In this document: positions 1 to 7,222 of the stretch, in pieces
How positions within the stretch are numbered: position 1 is the stretch's first letter
Layout: each line of letters opens with the position of its first letter
From: Lachnospiraceae bacterium
GTDB taxonomy: Bacteria > Bacillota > Clostridia > Lachnospirales > Lachnospiraceae
Assembly (NCBI GenBank): GCA_900772675.1
Contig: CAAGRM010000307.1
Coordinates: 1 to 7,867, forward strand
DNA: 7,867 nt
Direction of reading: 5' to 3'
Notes under the pieces: generated by a model
What the model was told of the DNA's origin: nothing
Seen by the model: the letters and a program-made list of their open reading frames with translations, nothing else
Databases searched by the model: none
Translations under genes and position numbers: made by a program

Positions 1-1
1 A

Positions 2-1420
2 AAAGGGCTGTCCGATGACGGCGGGTTATTTGTACCAACCTCCATTCCAGCGCTGGATGTTCCCATGGAAAAACTTGCGGCTATGAGCTATCAGGAAGTG
101 GCCTATGAGGTAATGAGCCGTTTTCTTACCGACTTTACCGAAGATGAACTGAAAAACTGTATTGCAAATGCATACGATGAAAAATTTGACACAGAGGAAA
201 TTGCACCGCTGACAAAAGCAGACGGTGTTTACTATCTGGAGCTGTTTCATGGCGCAACCATCGCGTTTAAGGACATGGCACTTTCCATTCTGCCGCATCT
301 GATGACAACCGCTGCAAAGAAAAACGGTGTGAAAAACGAAATTGTTATTTTAACTGCTACGTCGGGAGATACCGGAAAAGCAGCAATGGCAGGATTTGCA
401 GATGTGCCGGGCACCAGAATCATTGTATTTTATCCGAAGAACGGTGTAAGCCCGATCCAGGAAAAACAGATGGTAACACAGAAAGGAAAAAACACTCACG
501 TTGTTGCCATCCACGGAAATTTTGATGACGCACAGACCGGTGTGAAGAAAATGTTCAATGACAAAGAGCTGGCAAAAGAACTGGCAGAAAAAGGATTTCA
601 GTTCAGCTCTGCCAACTCAATTAACATCGGAAGACTTGTTCCGCAGGTTGTTTACTACGTATATGCTTATGCGAACCTGGTGAAAAACGGAGAGATAGCA
701 GACGGAGAAAAGATCAATGTGACCGTTCCGACCGGAAACTTTGGAAACATTCTTGCAGCATTTTATGCTAAACAGATGGGAGTGCCGATTGCAAAGCTGA
801 TTTGTGCATCCAACGAGAACAAAGTTCTGTTTGACTTCTTCCGTACCGGCGTTTATGACAGAAACAGAGAGTTTATCCTGACAACATCACCATCTATGGA
901 CATTCTGATTTCAAGCAACCTGGAACGCCTCATCTACCGCATTGCCGGAAACAGCGAAGCCGCAGACCGCGAGCTGATGCAGGATCTCGCAAAGGACGGA
1001 AAATATGAGATTACGGGCGAGATGAAAAAAGAACTGGCAGATTTCTACGGAAACTACGCATCTGAGCAGGAGACTGCGGATGCCATCGCGAAGCTGTACG
1101 GCGATACCGGCTATGTGATTGATACGCATACCGCAGTTGCAGCGGCTGTTTACGGAAAATACCGCAAAGAAACGGGCGATGAAACCAAGACGGTTATTGC
1201 CTCTACTGCAAGCCCGTATAAGTTTACAAGCAGCGTTCTGGCAGCCATTGCACCGCAGTATGATACCCTTCCGGTGCTGGAGCAGGTAGATAAGCTGTCT
1301 GCCCTTGCCAATACCGAGATTCCGCGTGCAATCGAGGAAATCCGTACTGCACCGGTGCTTCACACAACCGAGTGCGATGTAGATCAGATGCCGGAAACTG
1401 TTCGTGCATTTTTAAAATAA
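2..1420 (+). CDS. thrC: Threonine synthase, 5' end cut by the window
   Basis: Pyridoxal-phosphate enzyme that converts O-phosphohomoserine to threonine in the cytoplasm, the last step of threonine synthesis. The frame is open from base 2 and begins KGLSDDGGLFVP, the conserved early segment of the family, so the ATG at 65 is internal and about twenty N-terminal residues lie outside the window. 472 residues are visible, which fits the usual total near 490. Visible family motifs are GATIAFKDMA with the Schiff-base lysine (codon 269-271), TATSGDTGKAA and TVPTGNFGN for phosphate binding, SSANSINIGRLVPQ, and the C-terminal IDTHTAVAAAVYGKY and STASPYKF segments. It belongs to the long, yeast/enterobacterial-like branch. 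The gene ends TAA and is followed after about 70 bases by a strong terminator, so it probably ends its transcript. Identity is very secure. Confidence 0.96.
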   Translation, partial: KGLSDDGGLFVPTSIPALDVPMEKLAAMSYQEVAYEVMSRFLTDFTEDELKNCIANAYDEKFDTEEIAPLTKADGVYYLELFHGATIAFKDMALSILPHLMTTAAKKNGVKNEIVILTATSGDTGKAAMAGFADVPGTRIIVFYPKNGVSPIQEKQMVTQKGKNTHVVAIHGNFDDAQTGVKKMFNDKELAKELAEKGFQFSSANSINIGRLVPQVVYYVYAYANLVKNGEIADGEKINVTVPTGNFGNILAAFYAKQMGVPIAKLICASNENKVLFDFFRTGVYDRNREFILTTSPSMDILISSNLERLIYRIAGNSEAADRELMQDLAKDGKYEITGEMKKELADFYGNYASEQETADAIAKLYGDTGYVIDTHTAVAAAVYGKYRKETGDETKTVIASTASPYKFTSSVLAAIAPQYDTLPVLEQVDKLSALANTEIPRAIEEIRTAPVLHTTECDVDQMPETVRAFLK

Positions 1421-1492
1421 AAGTAACAATTCAAAGTAGTTACAAATAAAAAAAGGCAGGAGTAGAGTTTTTTGCTTCTGAAATTTAGAAGA

Positions 1493-1530
1493 AAAAACAG
1501 GCAGAGCGTAGAAGGCTTTGCCTGTTTTTA
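1493..1530 (+). terminator. Intrinsic terminator downstream of thrC
   Basis: A 15-pair stem (1493-1507 with 1515-1529, one G-T wobble at 1504/1518) closes a 7-base loop. The left arm is AAAAACAGGCAGAGC and the right arm is GCTTTGCCTGTTTTT, ending in five T. The A-run before the stem and the T-run inside its end make it formally usable in both directions, but gene orientation suggests it serves thrC. It lies only about 20 bases before the start codon of the next gene, so it sits where that gene's promoter or leader would be expected. A smaller imperfect hairpin (1468-1479 with 1487-1497, one bulged G) lies just upstream and shares its A-run. Confidence 0.85.
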
Positions 1531-1550
1531 TAGGGAGAAAACGGAAAAAT

Positions 1551-3797
1551 ATGAGAAACAGAGTAATCAAAGGAATGCTGGCAGTATTCTGCGTGACAAC
1601 GGCAGTCGGCACGACAACCGTATCAGGAGCAGAGCAGAATCTGGTGAATACGGCTCTGACAGAAGATCAGGAGACAACAGCAGAAACGCCGGATGTGGAA
1701 GCAGGAGAAAAGAAAGAGACCATGGATGCGTCTGTAACGGAAGAAGACGGGAAGGAAACAGAGCAGTCGGATCAGACAACCGGCGACACAGCTTCTGAGC
1801 TTCCGACTCCGGCCGCAGAAACACCAGGCGGGGAGTCTGGGGAAGTACAAGCCGCCGTGCAGACGGGCAGCTATTATCCCTGGGTAAAGGAAGATGGCAT
1901 CTGGCATTTCAAAGACCCGGATGGAACTGTGGTAAAAGGAGAATGGAGAGAGTATGACAACAACCGTTACTATCTGGAAGCAGACGGAACAATGGCGGTT
2001 GGCTGGAAAAACATGGATGGATCCTGGTATTATTTCCAAAGCTGGGGCGGTGTTTATCGTGATACTTTCTATACGGTAAAAAACGTACGGTACTATTCAG
2101 ATGCGGATGGAAAAATGGTAACGGGCTGGAAAGCGGTAGGAGATGTCTACTATTACTTTGGCAATCAGGGCGCAATGTATCAAAATAGTTTTTTTGAATA
2201 CGACAACAATACCTACTATGTCGATGCCGACGGAAAGATGGCGGTTGGATTTGAACAGATAGACGGAACCTGGTATTATTTCCGAAGCTGGGGCGGTATG
2301 ATGCGGAACAGTTTTCTGACGCATAAAAACAATACGTACCATGTTGATCAGGACGGAAAGATGACGACAGGGTGGCTTTTGGAGGACGGAACCTGGTATT
2401 ATTTCCGGAACTGGGGCGGTATGTACCGCAGTACATTTTTCCATGGACAGACAGGAAGTGCGCTTTACTATGCCGATGAGAACGGAAAAATGGCGGTTGG
2501 GAAAAAACAGATTGACGGGGACTGGTATTATTTCAAAGACTGGGGAGGAATGTACCAGAATACCTTCATCAAAAAAGGGAAAAATGTATGCTATGCGAAG
2601 GAAGATGGAAAACTGGCAGTCGGCTGGCTGAAACAGGGTAGTACGTATTTCTATTTTGATGAAACAGGAGAACAGTATTTTGACCGTTTTTTTGAATACG
2701 ATAAGAATACATACCGTGTCGATGCGAATGGAAAAATGATGACCGGGTGGCAGAATATCAACGGTGCATTTTACTATTTCCGGAACTGGGGTGGCATGTA
2801 CCGTAATACATTTTTCAATGTTGGCGGTGAAACATATTATGCCGATGAGAATGGAAAAATGGTGACTGCCTGGCTGCGAAAAGATGGTAACTGGTACTAT
2901 TTCCGTGAAAGTGGAGCAATGTATCGCAATACCTTTTTTACGCATCTGAATAATTCCTACTATGCCGATGGTAATGGTGTCATGGCAACAGGGGAGAGAA
3001 CCATTGACGGAGCAACGTACTACTTCCGAAGCTGGGGTGGTGTCGTAAAAAATCAGTGGGTGAATGAAAAAAAGGAGCTCACCGGTGGAGATCCGCAGAC
3101 GGGATGGTACTATTTTGGCAGCGACGGGAAAATGGTAGTATCTTATTACGCAAAGTTGAAAAAGAATGGAAGCGACTGGTATTACAGCTTTGATGAGAAT
3201 GGAAAATGCATTCTTGGCTCGAGTCAGTATGTACGTGCAAAGGATAGCGTGAATGGAAAATATTATACGATGGAGCATCAGTATTATACCGATCCGGCGG
3301 TCAATGACCGTGATTTCTTTGCTTCCATCTGCAGCGCGGAGGCAGGTGTTCAGAGGAAAACCGGTATGACGGCAGTTGCGATGGTCATCCGGAACCGTAT
3401 GGCGGCGCAGAATCTTTCTCTTCGTACTGTCATTTATAAACAGCAGCAGTTTGAGCCGGCCCGAAACGGAAGTCTGACAAAATATCTGACAGGAATTGCA
3501 GAGAAGAATAGTTCGATTATAAATCAGCTGAAAAATAACGGCGCTTATGAGGCAGTTGACGAATCACAATCGATTATGAACGCTTACTTAAAGAACGGCA
3601 CAAAGCGAGTGATTCCGGGGTTTGGTGATAAGAGGGCTGACTTCGATTATCTGTACTTTATGACCCCGAAGGCATTTGAAAACCTGAATCTGGATAAAGA
3701 AAAATGCGTAACCTATACCTATACCTACAAGTGGACTTCCAATGGAACTGCACGGGAGGATTCTCACATTTTCTTTGTTAACTGGGTGAGAAAATAG
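1551..3797 (+). CDS. Secreted cell-wall-binding repeat protein with C-terminal SleB-like cell wall hydrolase domain
   Basis: Predicted exported peptidoglycan-acting protein of 748 residues. From MRNR at 1551, residues 1-27 form a signal peptide (basic start, hydrophobic core, likely cleavage after VSGA). An upstream in-frame TTG at 1518 lies inside the terminator stem and is rejected; GGGAG at 1533-1537 is a rather distant ribosome site. Residues 28 to about 110 are a Thr/Glu/Asp-rich spacer. Residues 134-504 are nine tandem cell-wall-binding repeats (DGKM..GW...DG.WYYFR.WGGMYRNTFF), with a half repeat before and degenerate repeats after. From residue about 588 the sequence matches the SleB/hydrolase_2 family: FFASICSAEAG carries the likely catalytic Glu597, then AMVIRNRM, VIYKQQQFEP and a final SHIFFVNW. 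SleB homologues cleave peptidoglycan as lytic enzymes in spore germination. Here the repeat targeting suggests a vegetative envelope role, which is inference. No LPXTG anchor is seen. Confidence 0.88.
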   Translation: MRNRVIKGMLAVFCVTTAVGTTTVSGAEQNLVNTALTEDQETTAETPDVEAGEKKETMDASVTEEDGKETEQSDQTTGDTASELPTPAAETPGGESGEVQAAVQTGSYYPWVKEDGIWHFKDPDGTVVKGEWREYDNNRYYLEADGTMAVGWKNMDGSWYYFQSWGGVYRDTFYTVKNVRYYSDADGKMVTGWKAVGDVYYYFGNQGAMYQNSFFEYDNNTYYVDADGKMAVGFEQIDGTWYYFRSWGGMMRNSFLTHKNNTYHVDQDGKMTTGWLLEDGTWYYFRNWGGMYRSTFFHGQTGSALYYADENGKMAVGKKQIDGDWYYFKDWGGMYQNTFIKKGKNVCYAKEDGKLAVGWLKQGSTYFYFDETGEQYFDRFFEYDKNTYRVDANGKMMTGWQNINGAFYYFRNWGGMYRNTFFNVGGETYYADENGKMVTAWLRKDGNWYYFRESGAMYRNTFFTHLNNSYYADGNGVMATGERTIDGATYYFRSWGGVVKNQWVNEKKELTGGDPQTGWYYFGSDGKMVVSYYAKLKKNGSDWYYSFDENGKCILGSSQYVRAKDSVNGKYYTMEHQYYTDPAVNDRDFFASICSAEAGVQRKTGMTAVAMVIRNRMAAQNLSLRTVIYKQQQFEPARNGSLTKYLTGIAEKNSSIINQLKNNGAYEAVDESQSIMNAYLKNGTKRVIPGFGDKRADFDYLYFMTPKAFENLNLDKEKCVTYTYTYKWTSNGTAREDSHIFFVNWVRK
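1950..3062 (+). repeat. Nine tandem ~41-residue cell-wall-binding repeats within the hydrolase gene
   Basis: The units start at 1950, 2073, 2196, 2319, 2442, 2571, 2694, 2817 and 2940. All are 123 bases except the fifth (129, two extra codons). Each encodes a YY.DADGKM..GW turn and then a WYYFR.WGGMYRNTFF segment, as in the choline/toxin-type cell-wall-binding repeats of Gram-positive bacteria. Units 2 and 6 are the most divergent in the second half (GNQGAMYQ, DETGEQYFD) and both are followed by units opening with E-Y-D, while units 4 and 9 open with T-H. DNA similarity between units is highest around the WYYF codons, suggesting repeat expansion by recombination. The ligand cannot be read from sequence; choline should not be assumed. 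Confidence 0.85.
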
Positions 3798-3844
3798 AGA
3801 AATAAAGCCTTTTTCAAACACACGCAAGACATCATGCAAAAAAC

Positions 3845-3850
3845 AGGAGA
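3845..3850 (+). promoter_or_regulatory. Ribosome binding site of cobT
   Basis: AGGAGA lies 8 bases before the ATG at 3859. It is the strongest ribosome site in the window and fixes the cobT start. The 61-base gap (3798-3858) holds no convincing terminator or sigma-70 promoter and is too short for a cobalamin riboswitch. Confidence 0.8.
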
Positions 3851-3858
3851 ATAAAAAG

Positions 3859-4908
3859 ATGACATTACAGCAGACAATAGAACAGATTCATCCGCTTTCC
3901 GAAGATGCGATGAATCGTGCGAAAGCCCATTGGGACGGTATTGCAAAGCCGCTTCACAGTCTCGGAAAGCTGGAAGATGTTCTCGTCCAGATTGCCGGAA
4001 TCACTGGAAAGGATGAGATTTCCATTGAAAAGAGAGCCCTTCTGACGTTCTGTGCGGATAACGGTGTTGTAGAAGAAAACGTAACGCAAAGTGGCCAGGA
4101 AGTGACAGCAACGGTTGCGGAAAACTTTCTGCAGGAAAAAGCAACGGCAGCGATTCTCTGCCGCTGTGCACATGCGGAGCTGTTCCCGATCGACATTGGA
4201 ATGGCACGTGATACGAAGGTTCCGCGTTACAAGATTGCATATGGGACAAAAAACATGACGAAGGGGCCGGCCATGACAAGAGAAGAGGCTGTGCGTGCAC
4301 TTGAGACAGGAATTGCCGTAGCAGAAGAAAAAATTGCTGCAGGCTATGAACGGCTGGCGACGGGAGAAATGGGGATTGGAAACACAACGACGAGCAGCGC
4401 AATGGCAGCCGTTTTTCTGAATCGCCCGGTTCCGGAGCTTACCGGACGCGGCGCCGGACTCTCCAGTGAGGGGCTGACACGGAAAATCGCAGCGATTGAA
4501 AAGGCGTTTGCCGTAAATAATCCGGATCCGTCCGATCCGATTGACGTTCTGGCCAAGGTTGGCGGCTTTGATATTGCCGGTATGGCGGGTGTCTTTCTTG
4601 CGGGAGCTGCGCATGGAATTCCGGTTGTGATGGATGGGTTTATTTCCTGTGTGGCGGCACTTCTCGCAGTACGGATCGCACCGCAGGCGAAGGATTTTAT
4701 GATTGCATCACATGTGTCAAAAGAACCGGCGGCCCATCTGCTGCTGGAAGCGCTTGGGAAAGATGCTTTTTTGCACTGCGACATGTGTCTCGGCGAGGGA
4801 ACGGGCGCGGTGATGCTTTTTCCGCTGCTGGATCAGGCAAATGCGGTGTACCGTGGGATGGCAACCTTTGATGAGGCACAGATTGAAACGTATGTGCCGC
4901 TGACTTGA
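3859..4908 (+). CDS. cobT: Nicotinate-nucleotide--dimethylbenzimidazole phosphoribosyltransferase
   Basis: Transfers phosphoribose from nicotinate mononucleotide to a lower-ligand base such as 5,6-dimethylbenzimidazole, giving alpha-ribazole 5'-phosphate for the cobalamin nucleotide loop. It acts in the cytoplasm. The 349-residue length is typical for CobT. The N-terminus has the family segment LDGIAKPLHSLGKLE-like (here WDGIAKPLHSLGKLE), followed by FCADNGVVEENVTQSG and DIGM. The two glutamates shown to be catalytic in Salmonella CobT have clear counterparts: Glu170 in TGEMGIGNTTTS and Glu313 in LGEGTGAVML. GRGAGL and VMDGFISCVAAL are also conserved. It is the first gene of the nucleotide-loop cluster, 21 bases before cobU. 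No base-specificity (benzimidazole versus adenine or phenolics) can be read from the sequence. Identity is very secure. Confidence 0.96.
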   Translation: MTLQQTIEQIHPLSEDAMNRAKAHWDGIAKPLHSLGKLEDVLVQIAGITGKDEISIEKRALLTFCADNGVVEENVTQSGQEVTATVAENFLQEKATAAILCRCAHAELFPIDIGMARDTKVPRYKIAYGTKNMTKGPAMTREEAVRALETGIAVAEEKIAAGYERLATGEMGIGNTTTSSAMAAVFLNRPVPELTGRGAGLSSEGLTRKIAAIEKAFAVNNPDPSDPIDVLAKVGGFDIAGMAGVFLAGAAHGIPVVMDGFISCVAALLAVRIAPQAKDFMIASHVSKEPAAHLLLEALGKDAFLHCDMCLGEGTGAVMLFPLLDQANAVYRGMATFDEAQIETYVPLT

Positions 4909-4914
4909 AAAGGC

Positions 4915-4920
4915 AGGTGA
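4915..4920 (+). promoter_or_regulatory. Ribosome binding site of cobU
   Basis: AGGTGA stands 9 bases before the ATG at 4930 and within the 21-base cobT-cobU gap. It favours this ATG over the immediately following ATG at 4933. Confidence 0.65.
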
Positions 4921-4929
4921 AACAATAAG

Positions 4930-5466
4930 ATGATGCATCTGGTGACTGGAGGCAGCGGAAGCGGAAAATCCGCGTATGCGGAACATTGTATTCAGGAACT
5001 TGGCGGAACCAAACGGATTTACCTTGCAACGATGCAGCCTTTTGGCGCAGAAGGACAGGCGCGTATTGCCCGCCACAGAAAGATGAGAGCAGCAAAGCAG
5101 TTTACCACGATAGAGTGCTATACGGGGCTGAAACAAGTAGAGATAGCACCGGGAAATGACGTGTTGCTGGAATGTATGTCAAATCTTACGGCAAACGAAA
5201 TTTTTGATCCATCCGGTGCCGGAAAGGAGCGTGCCGAGGAAGAGATTCTTGCAGGTGTTTTACATCTGGCGCATCAGGCAAGAAATCTGGTTCTTGTAAC
5301 AAATGAGATTTTTTCAGATGGATACCGATATGAGGAGGAGACAGTGGAATATCAGAGAATCCTTGGAAGGATCAATGTGCGCCTTGCCAAAATGGCGGAC
5401 TGCGTGACCGAGGTTGTATATGGGATTCCCGTCAGAATAAAAGACAATGAAAATAATATGGAATAA
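4930..5466 (+). CDS. cobU: Adenosylcobinamide kinase / adenosylcobinamide-phosphate guanylyltransferase
   Basis: Bifunctional enzyme that phosphorylates adenosylcobinamide and then transfers GMP from GTP, giving the adenosylcobinamide-GDP used by CobS. At 178 residues it is full length. The P-loop is GGSGSGKS at residues 7-14. RHR at 48-50 contains His49, in the position of the histidine (His46) that is guanylylated in Salmonella CobU. LLECMSNLTANEIF occupies the segment where many CobU proteins have an Asp-Cys-Leu-Thr motif, with Glu instead of Asp. VTNE at 123-126 matches the VSNE motif, but the following GxGxVP is altered to FSDGYRYEE. LGRINVRLAKMADCV...VYGIPVRIK is the normal C-terminus. 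Its 3' end overlaps cobS by 20 bases, implying translational coupling. It is almost certainly the working CobU; a second, shorter family member follows cobS. Confidence 0.94.
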   Translation: MMHLVTGGSGSGKSAYAEHCIQELGGTKRIYLATMQPFGAEGQARIARHRKMRAAKQFTTIECYTGLKQVEIAPGNDVLLECMSNLTANEIFDPSGAGKERAEEEILAGVLHLAHQARNLVLVTNEIFSDGYRYEEETVEYQRILGRINVRLAKMADCVTEVVYGIPVRIKDNENNME

Positions 5467-6223
5467 TGTTAAAGTGGCGTTTGCGATGTATTCGAAGATT
5501 CCGATGCCGCCGGCGGACTGGGAAAAAGAAAATATGAAGTATGCGTTATGTTTCTTTCCGTGGGTCGGACTGGTCATTGGCGCTGTTTCAACGGTGCTTT
5601 TCTGGCTACTGGAAAAAATCGGAGCAGGAAATGTTTTTCGTGCTGCAGTGCTTACAGCGGTTCCGGTTCTGGTGACAGGTGGAATTCATCTCGATGGATA
5701 TCTGGATACGATGGATGCTTTAAGCTCCTGGAGGGAAAAGCAGAGACGTCTTGAAATTTTGAAAGATCCACATGCCGGAGCATTTGCCATTATTATGGGA
5801 TGCCTGTATTTTGTGCTGTATGCCGGTGCAGCCGGAGAGCTTGTCTGGAGTGTTTTTCCGGCTTATGCGTTCGGATTTGCGGTTTCAAGATCCTTCAGTG
5901 GTCTTTCGATTGTATTCTTTCCAAATGCCAATCCGAAGGGAACGGCAGCAGCATTTGGTATGAGCGCGGAGAGAAAGAAAACCGCTGCGGTACTTTTGAT
6001 GACAATTTTTGCCGCGACGGCGCTTTCGGCGTCCTTCTGCGTCTGGACGGCACTGGATGTCCTTCTTGTGTCGAGTCTGGTATTCTGTTATTATAAATGG
6101 AAAAGCAAGAAGTATTTTGGAGGAATTACAGGAGACCTGGCAGGCTATTTTCTTTCACTTTGTGAGCTGGCACAGCTGCTGTCTCTTGTGGTACTTTCTC
6201 TTGGAATGGAGAACTGGAAATGA
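5447..6223 (+). CDS. cobS: Adenosylcobinamide-GDP ribazoletransferase (cobalamin synthase)
   Basis: Integral membrane enzyme that joins adenosylcobinamide-GDP to alpha-ribazole (or its 5'-phosphate), giving adenosylcobalamin (phosphate). The 258 residues are of normal length. The opening MKIIWNNVKVAFAMYSKIPMPP matches the family's N-terminus. The signature GGIHLDGYLDTMDAL carries His81, Asp83, Asp87 and Asp90, likely the metal and substrate site, and KDPHAGAFA (106-114) is the second conserved block. Hydrophobic spans lie near residues 31-53, 62-79, 112-132, 134-155, 178-198, 199-216 and 235-255, as expected for a polytopic protein. There is no clear ribosome site before 5447; the start lies inside the end of cobU, so ribosomes probably pass on from that gene. 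Its stop overlaps the next start as ATGA. Confidence 0.95.
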   Translation: MKIIWNNVKVAFAMYSKIPMPPADWEKENMKYALCFFPWVGLVIGAVSTVLFWLLEKIGAGNVFRAAVLTAVPVLVTGGIHLDGYLDTMDALSSWREKQRRLEILKDPHAGAFAIIMGCLYFVLYAGAAGELVWSVFPAYAFGFAVSRSFSGLSIVFFPNANPKGTAAAFGMSAERKKTAAVLLMTIFAATALSASFCVWTALDVLLVSSLVFCYYKWKSKKYFGGITGDLAGYFLSLCELAQLLSLVVLSLGMENWK

Positions 6224-6627
6224 AATTAGTGATTGGAGGGGCTTTTCAGGGAAAGCTTCCTTTTGCAAAAAAGATGACCGGAAAAGAGGATGGATGGGTT
6301 GACGGGGCAGCGGCTTCCTCGGAGGAATTAACATCCGCATCCGGCGTATACGATTTTCAGGAGCTGGTCCGCAGATGGCTTCTACTGGAAGAGGAGACCG
6401 GAGTAACGCCGGAAAACAGATTGGAAGAGCTGCTGCAGAAAAATCCGGAAATCTGTATTGTTACGAATGAACTCGGTTACGGAGTGGTTCCGATCGAACC
6501 CTTTGACCGGAAATGGCGGGAAAAGACGGGGCGTATCTGCACGGAACTGGCGGCAAAAGCTGATTCGGTGACCCGTGTAGTGTGCGGAATCGGAGTACTG
6601 CTGAAAGGTGAGGAAAAACATGATTAA
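6220..6627 (+). CDS. Short CobU-like protein lacking the guanylyltransferase histidine region
   Basis: This 135-residue protein resembles both ends of CobU but is about 43 residues shorter than the cobU product in the same cluster. It begins MKLVIGGAFQGKLPFAKK, a P-loop-like stretch in which the usual Ser/Thr after GK is Leu13. The middle, where CobU has the RHR histidine and the Asp/Glu-Cys segment, is missing or unrecognisable. The second half is a good CobU match: VTNELGYGVVP at 81-91, then GRICTELAAKADSVTRVVCGIGVLLKG. GGAGA-type ribosome site GGAGA lies at 6208-6212, 7 bases before the start. The gene overlaps cobS by four bases (ATGA) and cobC by eight. Tight coupling and conserved ends argue for a functional protein rather than a decaying copy. 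Role is unknown: a CobU partner subunit, a cobinamide-binding protein or a kinase-only variant are possible. Confidence 0.85.
   Translation: MKLVIGGAFQGKLPFAKKMTGKEDGWVDGAAASSEELTSASGVYDFQELVRRWLLLEEETGVTPENRLEELLQKNPEICIVTNELGYGVVPIEPFDRKWREKTGRICTELAAKADSVTRVVCGIGVLLKGEEKHD
6606..6613 (+). promoter_or_regulatory. Ribosome binding site deciding the cobC start
   Basis: AGGTGAGG lies 6 bases before the ATG at 6620. An in-frame GTG at 6608 is part of this site, so the true start is 6620 rather than 6608. The following residues, MIKIAMIRHGKT, give the usual short lead-in to the RHG motif. Confidence 0.8.
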
Positions 6628-7216
6628 AATTGCGATGATCCGCCATGGAAAAACCTATGGCAATACGTTAGGACGGTATATCGGCGTGACGGATGAACCA
6701 CTGTGTGAGGAAGGGAAAAAGGAACTGGAACAGAAAACAATGGATACCGTAGAGATTCTGTTTGTCAGTCCGTTGCGGCGGTGCCTCGAAACGGCAGAAA
6801 TTTTATATCCATATGCAAAGCAGGTGAAAATCCCGGAATTTGCAGAGTGCAATTTTGGTGAATTTGAAAATAAAAACTATCAGGAATTAAAAGAAAATCC
6901 GAAATATCAGGAGTGGATCGATTCCATGGCAACGCTTGCATTTCCGGGAGGTGAGAGCCCGCAGCAGTTTAAAGACCGGTGTATTGCGGGGTTTGACAAA
7001 ATGGTGGATACGTGTATTCGCCGTCATTACCGAAATGTGGCGATGGTGGTGCACGGAGGTACGATTATGAGTGTTCTGGAGCAATACGGTGTGCCGCAGC
7101 GAAGTTATTACGACTGGCGTGTGGAGAATGGCTGCGGATATCACTTATATCTCTCGGAACAGAACTGGAAGATGGGACGGAGAGAAGTTGTGGTAGAATC
7201 GGAGATCGGGCGGTAA
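6620..7216 (+). CDS. cobC: Alpha-ribazole phosphatase, histidine phosphatase family
   Basis: Phosphatase that removes the 5'-phosphate from alpha-ribazole phosphate or adenosylcobalamin phosphate, the last step of nucleotide-loop assembly. The 198-residue protein has the histidine phosphatase core: RHGKT with the phospho-accepting His9, SPLRRCLETAE with the phosphate-binding arginines, ECNFGEFE, FPGGES, and VVHGGTIM with the second catalytic His145. The phosphatase family is broad (phosphoglycerate mutase-like), so the specific name rests on the neighbouring cobT, cobU and cobS and on resemblance to CobC-type members. It overlaps the CobU-like gene by eight bases and ends six bases before the amidohydrolase gene, so all are probably on one transcript. 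Confidence 0.88.
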   Translation: MIKIAMIRHGKTYGNTLGRYIGVTDEPLCEEGKKELEQKTMDTVEILFVSPLRRCLETAEILYPYAKQVKIPEFAECNFGEFENKNYQELKENPKYQEWIDSMATLAFPGGESPQQFKDRCIAGFDKMVDTCIRRHYRNVAMVVHGGTIMSVLEQYGVPQRSYYDWRVENGCGYHLYLSEQNWKMGRREVVVESEIGR

Positions 7217-7222
7217 AGAGAG

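Noticed and set aside
1423..1443. GTAAC/GTTAC inverted pair just after the thrC stop, as a possible terminator
   Set aside because: The stem is only five pairs and is followed by an A-run rather than a T-run on the + strand. The stem at 1493-1529 is far better.
1518..1550. Upstream TTG start extending the hydrolase by 11 residues
   Set aside because: The TTG is inside the right arm of the terminator, has no ribosome site, and would place extra charged residues before a well-formed signal peptide beginning at 1551.
1472..1798. A + strand frame opening at TTG 1472 with GGCAGGAG nine bases upstream, 108 codons long
   Set aside because: It overlaps the signal peptide and spacer of the hydrolase in another frame, its translation is low-complexity Arg/Gly/Asn-rich shadow sequence, and its start sits in the hairpin region. 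A short leader peptide cannot be excluded, but nothing supports it.
1950..3062. CRISPR-like or mobile tandem repeat array
   Set aside because: The regular 123-base units are in frame, diverged, and encode the aromatic wall-binding motif. There are no identical repeats with unique spacers.
2097..3278. A long - strand open frame (393 codons) opposite the repeat region
   Set aside because: It is the mirror of the biased, repetitive codons of the cell-wall-binding repeats, shows no family motif and has no ribosome site. It is a shadow frame.
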